A DNA stretch of 64,000 bases from Chitinimonas taiwanensis DSM 18899. GTDB taxonomy: Bacteria; Pseudomonadota; Gammaproteobacteria; Burkholderiales; Chitinimonadaceae. Below the pieces are notes generated by a model. It worked only from the letters and a program-made list of their open reading frames with translations. It made no database searches and was not told the origin of the DNA. Positions 57,494 to 64,000 of this stretch are shown here, in pieces; position 1 is the stretch's first letter; the number at the start of each line of letters is the position of its first letter. The translations under genes were made by a program, and so were the position numbers. Location of the stretch: NCBI RefSeq assembly GCF_900119825.1, contig NZ_FPKR01000006.1, positions 124,001 through 188,000 of the forward strand, written 5' to 3'.

Positions 57494-57847
57494 TCAGCCG
57501 CGCTTCAGCAGCACGTCGTAGAACAACCAAGCCAGGCCGGAATCGACCAGCCACATGAATAACGCCAGCACGAAGGCAAACAGGAACACCATGCCGGTGA
57601 CCTGCCACACTTCCTTCTTGCTGGGCCAGACGACTTTTTCCGCTTCCTTGATGGAGTCGCGGGCGTAATCCACAAACGTACGGCCGGTAGCCGAAAACCA
57701 CATCACTGTAGCCGCCAGCAACACGCCGACCACTACAGCCAGCACGCGCAAGACCTGCTGATCGGCAGGCAGCAGATAGAAGCCGGCAACACCTGCCGCC
57801 ACCAGCAGCAGCGCCGCACCGAGCTTCAATTTATCCATGTTTTCCAT
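57494..57847 (-). CDS. secE: protein translocase subunit SecE
   Basis: The 117-residue protein is the long, three-helix form. Two helices lie within about 8-50, followed by the conserved amphipathic segment [19 protein letters not shown] and a C-terminal helix. It clamps SecY. The start is ATG 57847 or ATG 57838; neither has a strong Shine-Dalgarno. An attenuator-like hairpin lies just upstream. Confidence 0.95.
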   Translation of the reverse strand: MENMDKLKLGAALLLVAAGVAGFYLLPADQQVLRVLAVVVGVLLAATVMWFSATGRTFVDYARDSIKEAEKVVWPSKKEVWQVTGMVFLFAFVLALFMWLVDSGLAWLFYDVLLKRG

Positions 57848-57867
57848 GCGTTGGCTCTATGCCCGAG

Positions 57868-57904
57868 AAATAAAACAGAGCCGCTTTCCTGTCGGAAAAC
57901 GGCT
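57868..57904 (-). terminator. terminator between tRNA-Trp and secE
   Basis: On the minus strand AGCCGTTTTCC and GGAAAGCGGCT pair (one G-U) around GACA (plus 57,879-57,904), then CTGTTTTATTT follows. It would end the tRNA-tuf transcript, so secE-nusG depends on read-through or a promoter that I cannot identify. Confidence 0.65.
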
Positions 57905-57937
57905 ATCTGAAGATTAAAAGCCACACTTACTATTCTG

Positions 57938-58013
57938 TGGCAGGCGAGGAGGGCCTCGAACCCCCAACCCCCGGTTTTGGAGACCGGTGCTCTGCCAATT
58001 GAGCTACTCGCCT
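57938..58013 (-). tRNA. tRNA-Trp (CCA)
   Basis: The 76-nt minus-strand cloverleaf has acceptor AGGCGAG/CTCGCCT, anticodon loop CTCCAAA with anticodon CCA, T-loop GGTTCGAGGC and an encoded 3' CCA (57,938-57,940). It lies 47 bp downstream of tuf copy 2, the normal tuf-trnW-secE order. Confidence 0.95.
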
Positions 58014-58060
58014 GCAAACCCGCCCCGCACGATCAACTCACACGGGGCAGTTAAAACCTA

Positions 58061-59251
<1,191 letters not shown>

Positions 59252-59293
59252 GACGGAGTCCTTAAATGCGAATAGAAGAAACTATCAAGGGGA

Positions 59294-59368
<75 letters not shown>

Positions 59369-59386
59369 ATTCCACACACAAAACGA

Positions 59387-59460
59387 TGGAGCGGGTGAAG
59401 GGAATCGAACCCTCGTCGTAAGCTTGGAAGGCTTCTGCTCTACCATTGAGCTACACCCGC
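59387..59460 (-). tRNA. tRNA-Gly (TCC)
   Basis: The 74-nt minus-strand cloverleaf has acceptor GCGGGTG/CACCCGC, anticodon loop CTTCCAA (anticodon TCC), T-loop GTTCGATTC and an encoded CCA. The anticodon stem has a G-A mismatch at its outer pair. Confidence 0.94.
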
Positions 59461-59529
59461 ACGACAAGACTTCTTACCCACTTGCCACACGGCCAAACTT
59501 CACCGCGGCACTACCTACTACTATTGTTC

Positions 59530-59614
<85 letters not shown>

Positions 59615-59628
59615 TGAATGAGGGGCGC

Positions 59629-59657
59629 ATTATGGTGATGAGCCTCGGAGGTGTCAA
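59629..59657 (-). promoter_or_regulatory. strong promoter of the tRNA-Tyr/Gly/Thr-tuf-tRNA-Trp unit
   Basis: On the minus strand a perfect TTGACA (plus 59,652-59,657) and CATAAT (plus 59,629-59,634, five of six positions) are 17 bp apart. The GC-rich discriminator GCGCCCC follows, typical of stringently controlled stable-RNA promoters. The start should lie near 59,622. Confidence 0.8.
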
Positions 59658-59790
59658 CACTTTGTTTGCGATTATTTTCAATCTCGCTGCCACGCAAGCC
59701 GCGCCAGCGGGCCAAAATCGGCATTTTTCCGCCTCAAAGTCGCATTCAACTTCGTCTGAATCCAGCAACAAATCCTTTCAATTCAATACC

Positions 59791-61179
59791 GTGCACGCCA
59801 GACCGCCCGCGACGCATACGCAAAGCGGCGCAGCCTTGATGTTGATGCTGCTGGCGCTAATTTTATTTACCAGCAGCATGCTGATCGGCCGCGCCAATAA
59901 CTTGGCCGCGAAGCAGCTAAGTGAGGCGCGCACACTGCAAGCACTGCAGAAAGCACGACTTGCATTGCTGGCCTGGAGCTACGCGCGCGGTGTGGGTGGC
60001 GCAGTCTGCAAGGATCAGGACAAGGATCAAGGGGTCTGTAATGACCGCCCAGGCGAGCTGCCCTGCCCCGACACCAGCGCGCCCGGTACGCCGGAATACG
60101 GCAGCGCCGAGGGTAGTTGCGCCGCCGGCGCACTGGGTCGACTGCCTTGGCGCACGCTGGGTCTGGGTGAAATCGTGGACGGCGATGGCGAGCCACTTTG
60201 GTATGCGGTGGACGGCAGCTTCCGTTGGCGCTGGAGCAGCTGGAACCGGGTGATCAATAGCGACACGCAGGCGAGCTTGCAGGTTTACGCCGGCGACGGC
60301 GCGACGCTGATCACGCCCAGCCATGCGCGCGCTGCCGCGGTGCTGTTTGCGCCTGGCAGCGCACTGGGAAACCAGCAGCGCGATGCTGGGGCAAGCACAG
60401 TTGCCAGTAACTATCTGGAGGCCGCCCTCGGACGCAGCAACCACAGCGCCGGCGGTCCGTTCATTGCGGGCCCGGTGTATGGCAGCAGCGGCGCCCCCTT
60501 GATGAACGACAGGCTAAGCATGATCAGCAGCATTGAATTGCTCGACCTTGCCTCCCGGCGCGTGGCGCGCGAGTTCGAACGATTATTGGGTGGCTATGCG
60601 AAAGCCCATGGGCGCTACCCGCACCCCGCCGCCCATGAGAATCCTGCCTGCCAGCTGAGTGCCCCATCCATGACGGTTAGCGCCTGCAGCCCCGACACCA
60701 GTCGCTGTCGCGGGCGCCTGCCCGCAGCGGAGAGTCTGTTCGCGGCGGACAGCTATCCATATTGGCTGAACTGGAACCTATGGCATCAGGCGATTTACTA
60801 CGGCAACAGCGCAAATGGCCTTAGCCCGCATGGCGGGGCCTGCGGCGGCGTCCAACTCGGCAAGGGGCAAGGCACAGGGCTGATCGATACCTGCCATCCC
60901 AGCCCGGCGAGCTGTCCAGGCGGGGAATGCCCGGCGCAAGTTGGCATGCTGCAGTCGTGTCGCAGTACGCTCATATTGGACGGCCAGCCCGCCCTTGCCC
61001 TAATCGCCCTACCCGGCGCCAGCCGCAGCGCATCGCCAAGATTGGGCTCCAGCAATTTGGCCGACTATCTGGATGAGGTGCCCAACCAGGATGGCTGGGA
61101 TAACAGCACCCCCGCCGCAGAGGCCGACAGCTATATCAGGCCCAGGCATCCGCATAATCTATTCAGCAGCCTGGAGTAA
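59791..61179 (+). CDS. PilX/GspK-like pilus-associated protein with one N-terminal membrane helix
   Basis: From GTG 59791 this is a 462-residue protein with a short polar N-terminus, then QSGAALMLMLLALILFTSS, a pilin-like helix without a Glu at position +5, as in GspK and PilX. The exported part is rich in Cys (about 15) and has RPGELPCPDT and LGRLPWRTLGL, motifs I know from a poorly studied betaproteobacterial pseudopilin-associated family. The frame is open from 59,446 across tRNA genes, and an ATG at 59,632 has AGGGG before it but lies in the tRNA promoter; the true start is uncertain (ATG 59839 is also possible). The next gene starts 3 nt after its stop. Confidence 0.65.
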   Translation: MHARPPATHTQSGAALMLMLLALILFTSSMLIGRANNLAAKQLSEARTLQALQKARLALLAWSYARGVGGAVCKDQDKDQGVCNDRPGELPCPDTSAPGTPEYGSAEGSCAAGALGRLPWRTLGLGEIVDGDGEPLWYAVDGSFRWRWSSWNRVINSDTQASLQVYAGDGATLITPSHARAAAVLFAPGSALGNQQRDAGASTVASNYLEAALGRSNHSAGGPFIAGPVYGSSGAPLMNDRLSMISSIELLDLASRRVAREFERLLGGYAKAHGRYPHPAAHENPACQLSAPSMTVSACSPDTSRCRGRLPAAESLFAADSYPYWLNWNLWHQAIYYGNSANGLSPHGGACGGVQLGKGQGTGLIDTCHPSPASCPGGECPAQVGMLQSCRSTLILDGQPALALIALPGASRSASPRLGSSNLADYLDEVPNQDGWDNSTPAAEADSYIRPRHPHNLFSSLE

Positions 61180-61182
61180 GGC

Positions 61183-62145
61183 ATGCTCAGCCCATCTGCA
61201 CGCTTCGTCACAGGCAAACCCCTGGCCTACGCACGCGGCTTCAGCCTGGTCGAATTGGCGATGGTGCTGATGCTGGTCGGACTACTGCTGGGTGCGACCT
61301 TGAGCGTGCTGCCCGCGCAACTGGCCAACCAGCACCACAGGGACACCACCGCCAAGCTGGAAGAAGCGCGCCAGGCGCTGCTCGGCTTTGCCGCCACCAA
61401 CGCGCGCATGCCCTGCCCAGCCACCGAGACCAGCCAAGGCTATGAGTCGTTCTGCAGCAATGCCAGCGGCCCCTGCGGCACGGAATTGTTCGGCCCAGGC
61501 AGCACTGCGCCCAGCCACGGACGCTGCAGCGTGTTTGCCAGCGCCAATGCCAGCACCGGCTTGCTGCCCTCGCTGAGCCTGGGGCTATCGGGCTCGCTAG
61601 TGGGCGGCGTCAACACCGATAGCTGGGGCGGCAGCAGCGCCCATCGCCTGCGCTACGCACTCAGCAACCGTCAACTCAGCGCCGCCAGTAGCGGCTGGCT
61701 ACCCATACCACCGCGCAGTCAAAGCAGCTTCTATCCATTCAGCGCGCCGCGCGATGCCAACACCGGGCGTAGCGGGCTGCAGGACATCGCCTTCAATGCC
61801 GGGCTCAATAGCCTGGATGCCATCAATGGCAGCTTCGGCCCGCAACTGGTGGTATGCAATAGCAGCAGCGGCGCCTCCAGCAGCGGCTGCGCCAGCCATG
61901 CCAGTACGCTGGCCATCGCCGCGGTGGCCGTACTGTATTCCGTGGGTCCGAATGCGCCGACCGGCGGCAGCGGTGCGGATGAAGCGCAGAACCCGAATCC
62001 GAAAGGTGGCAGCAATGACCGGGTATTTGTCTGGCACCCGCCTTATGAGGCCAATGGGAGTGGCGGCGGCTTCGACGACCAGCTGATCTGGCTATCCGGC
62101 CCCGAGCTTTACAGCCGCTTGATCTCGGTAGGTCAGTTGCCATAA
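61183..62145 (+). CDS. type IV pilin-like protein (class III signal peptide), PCP motif
   Basis: This 320-residue prepilin has a 19-residue leader ending in Gly, then FSLVELAMVLMLVGLLLG with Glu at +5: a canonical PilD cleavage site and helix. After the helix comes EEARQALLGFAATNARMPCPA, resembling the LPCPDT region of the upstream protein. The exported part is Ser/Gly-rich, with about eight Cys. It is far longer than major pilins, so a minor pilin or tip protein is likely. Start and stop lie close to both neighbours (3 and 48 nt), implying an operon. Confidence 0.8.
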   Translation: MLSPSARFVTGKPLAYARGFSLVELAMVLMLVGLLLGATLSVLPAQLANQHHRDTTAKLEEARQALLGFAATNARMPCPATETSQGYESFCSNASGPCGTELFGPGSTAPSHGRCSVFASANASTGLLPSLSLGLSGSLVGGVNTDSWGGSSAHRLRYALSNRQLSAASSGWLPIPPRSQSSFYPFSAPRDANTGRSGLQDIAFNAGLNSLDAINGSFGPQLVVCNSSSGASSSGCASHASTLAIAAVAVLYSVGPNAPTGGSGADEAQNPNPKGGSNDRVFVWHPPYEANGSGGGFDDQLIWLSGPELYSRLISVGQLP

Positions 62146-62193
62146 TCAGGAGCGCATTACCCGACCAAAAAATATATTGCGCAGGAGGAAACC

Positions 62194-62847
62194 ATGCAAA
62201 ACCCGCAACGGGGCTTCACCCTTATTGAAATCGCCATCGTGCTGGTCATCATCGGACTACTCTTGGGCGGTGTGCTCAAAGGCCAAGAGATGATAGAGAA
62301 CGGCAAGATCCGCAATGCCGCCAATGAGCTGAACGGGATTTCCGCCGCCTTCAATAGCTATCGCGATCGCTACCGCCAATTACCGGGTGACGACAGCGGC
62401 GGCTCGGCTGGCATTGCTGCACGGGGTACGGCCTGGACGGATATTCCGGCAGGGAATGGCAATGGCGTGCTTGATATCAGCGATGCGCAGACCTTTACCG
62501 GCGCGGGAGAAGGCGACAATTTCTGGCGCCAGTTGCGAGCAGCCGGGCTGCTGACCGGCAATCCAGCCGATGCAGCAGCCAACTCGGTGCCAAAGAATGC
62601 CTATGGCGGACCGACCGGCATCACCAACGCCCCGATGGGCATAAGCGGCCCAGCTATCTGCATGGGCGGACTGCCCGGCAAGGCCGCGCTGGCGCTGGAC
62701 ACCCAGCTCGACGACGGCACACCCAATGCGGGCAGCACGCGCGCCACCACGGCCAGCGCCAACAACACCGCGCCTGCCGCTGCGGTCGCCGATGCCGCCA
62801 CCGCCTATAGCGAGGACGCGCTCTATACTGTCTGCCGCGCGGCCTGA
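62194..62847 (+). CDS. type IV pilin-like minor pseudopilin
   Basis: This 217-residue prepilin has the short leader MQNPQRG cut before FTLIEIAIVLVIIGLLLGG, with Glu at +5. The following KGQEMIENGKIRNAANELNGI and YRDRYRQLPGDDS are typical of T2SS/T4P-like prepilins with an N-terminal methylation domain. AGGAGG lies directly before ATG 62194. The low-complexity Ala/Asn/Thr stretch near 180-200 and two late Cys are unusual. It ends the three-gene pilin-like block, followed by a terminator. Confidence 0.82.
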   Translation: MQNPQRGFTLIEIAIVLVIIGLLLGGVLKGQEMIENGKIRNAANELNGISAAFNSYRDRYRQLPGDDSGGSAGIAARGTAWTDIPAGNGNGVLDISDAQTFTGAGEGDNFWRQLRAAGLLTGNPADAAANSVPKNAYGGPTGITNAPMGISGPAICMGGLPGKAALALDTQLDDGTPNAGSTRATTASANNTAPAAAVADAATAYSEDALYTVCRAA

Positions 62848-62860
62848 TCCTCAAGCCAGC

Positions 62861-62885
62861 ACCGCCCACGGTCAGCGTGGGCGGT
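62861..62885. terminator. shared terminator between convergent genes
   Basis: ACCGCCCACG (62861-62870) and CGTGGGCGGT (62876-62885) pair perfectly around GTCAG, in the 46-bp gap between the last pilin-like gene and the antiporter gene. T runs are absent, so efficiency is uncertain. Confidence 0.55.
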
Positions 62886-62893
62886 TGCGCCGC

Positions 62894-64000
62894 CTACTCG
62901 CCTTGCAGCAGCCGCCGCTCCGCGCGGGCCAGTGCCTCAGGCGCGCCCAGCAGCACCATCACATCGCCGACCACCAGTATCTGGTCGGCGGGCGGCTCAT
63001 CCACTTTGCGTCCAGCGTGGCGCAAACTCTTTAGGCTCACCCCATCGTCAGCCAGTTTCAGATCAGGCAAGGTACGCCCAACCGCCGCCGCACCGGCAAT
63101 CAGCTGCACCGAATGCAGGCGCGGCTGAGCCTGCTCCTCGATGCTGTCGTCACTGGCGCCGCGGAAGAATCCCTTGAACAGGCTATAACGCTGCTCGCGC
63201 GCATCGCGAATATGGCGCAACACGCGGTTAAGTGGCACACCGAGCAGCATTAGCGCATGCGAGGCCAGCATCAGACTGCCCTCCATGATCTCGGCCACCA
63301 CTTCGTCCGCACCGGCAGCGCGCAGCTTTTCGATATCGCTATCGTCCCAGGTGCGCACAATGACCGGCAGATCAGGCCGCTCGTGGCGCACGATATCGAG
63401 AATCTTCAAGGCCGAGGGCGTGTGGTCATAGGTGACGATCAGCGCGCGCGCGCGACTGAGCCCGGCCGACATCAACACCTCGCGCCGGGTGGCATCGCCA
63501 AAGGACACGCTCTCGCCCGCCGCCGCCGCCTCCTTGACCCTCTCTGGGTCCAGATCAAGCGCATAGATGCTGACATCCTCCTGCTGCAGCACGCGCGCCA
63601 GTGCCTGCCCGCTGCGCCCATAGCCACACAGGATCACGTGGTCGGAAGTGGCAATGGTCTTTGCCGCCAGCTGGGTCAGGCGCATGGCCTGCAGCATCCA
63701 GTCCGAGGCGATAAAGCGTCGCACGATGGCATCCGAGCGCTGGATCAGAAAAGGGGCAGCGAGCATGGATAAGAGAATGGCGGCCAGTGCCACCTGCTCA
63801 ACCGCGCGCGGCAGCAGGCCTGAGCTCGCGGCCAGTGCCAACAGCACGAAGCCGAACTCGCCGCCCTGTCCGAGCGCCAGGCCAGTGCGCACCGCGGTAC
63901 TGGAGCTGCGCCCAAACCAGCGGGTCAGGCCGGCAATCAGCGCCGCCTTGCCCACGGTGAGGAATAGAAACAGCAGCAGCACCGCCAGGAAGTGCGCCCA
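62894..64000 (-). CDS. KefB/KefC-type monovalent cation:proton antiporter, 3' part
   Basis: The gene enters from the right edge, so its 5' part is missing; 368 codons lie in the window. The visible protein has the last CPA2 membrane helices (with LALGQGGEFGFVLLALAA), a TrkA-N/RCK domain with the Rossmann loop ILCGYGRSGQALARVL, and a TrkA-C domain near the C-terminus. KefB/KefC systems release K+ in exchange for H+ and respond to glutathione adducts; YbaL or RosB types are alternatives. The frame reads through 63,982 to the edge without a stop. Confidence 0.9.
   Translation of the reverse strand, partial: WAHFLAVLLLFLFLTVGKAALIAGLTRWFGRSSSTAVRTGLALGQGGEFGFVLLALAASSGLLPRAVEQVALAAILLSMLAAPFLIQRSDAIVRRFIASDWMLQAMRLTQLAAKTIATSDHVILCGYGRSGQALARVLQQEDVSIYALDLDPERVKEAAAAGESVSFGDATRREVLMSAGLSRARALIVTYDHTPSALKILDIVRHERPDLPVIVRTWDDSDIEKLRAAGADEVVAEIMEGSLMLASHALMLLGVPLNRVLRHIRDAREQRYSLFKGFFRGASDDSIEEQAQPRLHSVQLIAGAAAVGRTLPDLKLADDGVSLKSLRHAGRKVDEPPADQILVVGDVMVLLGAPEALARAERRLLQGE

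Overview
The window is a GC-rich stretch of a betaproteobacterial chromosome. The gene orders pilB-pilC-pilD-coaE-zapD-yacG, rpsP-rimM-trmD-rplS, tRNA-Tyr/Gly/Thr-tuf-tRNA-Trp-secE-nusG and rplKAJL-rpoBC-rpsLG-fusA-tuf-rpsJ point to Neisseriales or a relative. The amino-sugar cluster suggests a chitin or peptidoglycan degrader; a Chitinibacteraceae/Chitinimonas-like host is a guess from gene content, not something proved here.

Region 1 (1-10,330): one plus-strand amino-sugar operon. It encodes a BadF-type sugar kinase, a GntR/HutC regulator, NagA deacetylase, an SIS-type deaminase, an ABC importer (binding protein, two permeases, ATPase encoded last) and a cytoplasmic GH3 beta-N-acetylglucosaminidase. 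Together they would import GlcNAc or chitobiose without a PTS, split it, phosphorylate it, deacetylate it and deaminate it to fructose-6-phosphate. A good sigma70 promoter (103-131) overlaps two matching 17-bp operator-like sites, and a strong terminator ends the operon at 10,274-10,325.

Region 2 (10,650-18,200): an outer-membrane porin whose upstream DNA repeats part of the nag operator sequence, then yebC, a two-repeat PsiF protein, xerD, rplS-trmD-rimM-rpsP and ffh. Region 3 (18,200-27,230): a YpjD/CcsA-like membrane protein, type IV pilus assembly genes pilBCD, coaE, zapD, yacG, a putative ornithine-lipid acyltransferase pair and apaH.

Region 4 (27,300-59,620), all on the minus strand: the ribosomal protein, RNA polymerase and elongation-factor superoperon from secE-nusG down to rplQ, headed by tRNA-Tyr, tRNA-Gly, tRNA-Thr, tuf copy 2 and tRNA-Trp. 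Several spacers carry clear hairpins, and there are near-consensus promoters before rpsL and before the tRNAs. infA is not in its common betaproteobacterial place between secY and rpmJ. Region 5 (59,790-64,000): three pilin-like genes, then the 3' part of a KefB-type antiporter gene.

The strongest anomaly is in tuf copy 1 (41,257-42,393). A 66-bp segment present in tuf copy 2 is replaced by 12 bp that include a run of ten T, in frame. This removes residues 118-139, including the NKxD guanine-specificity motif. It is either a serious lesion in one EF-Tu copy or an assembly error between near-identical copies. I found no insertion sequence, CRISPR array, prophage, defence island or clearly new multigene system; most of the window is conserved core genome.
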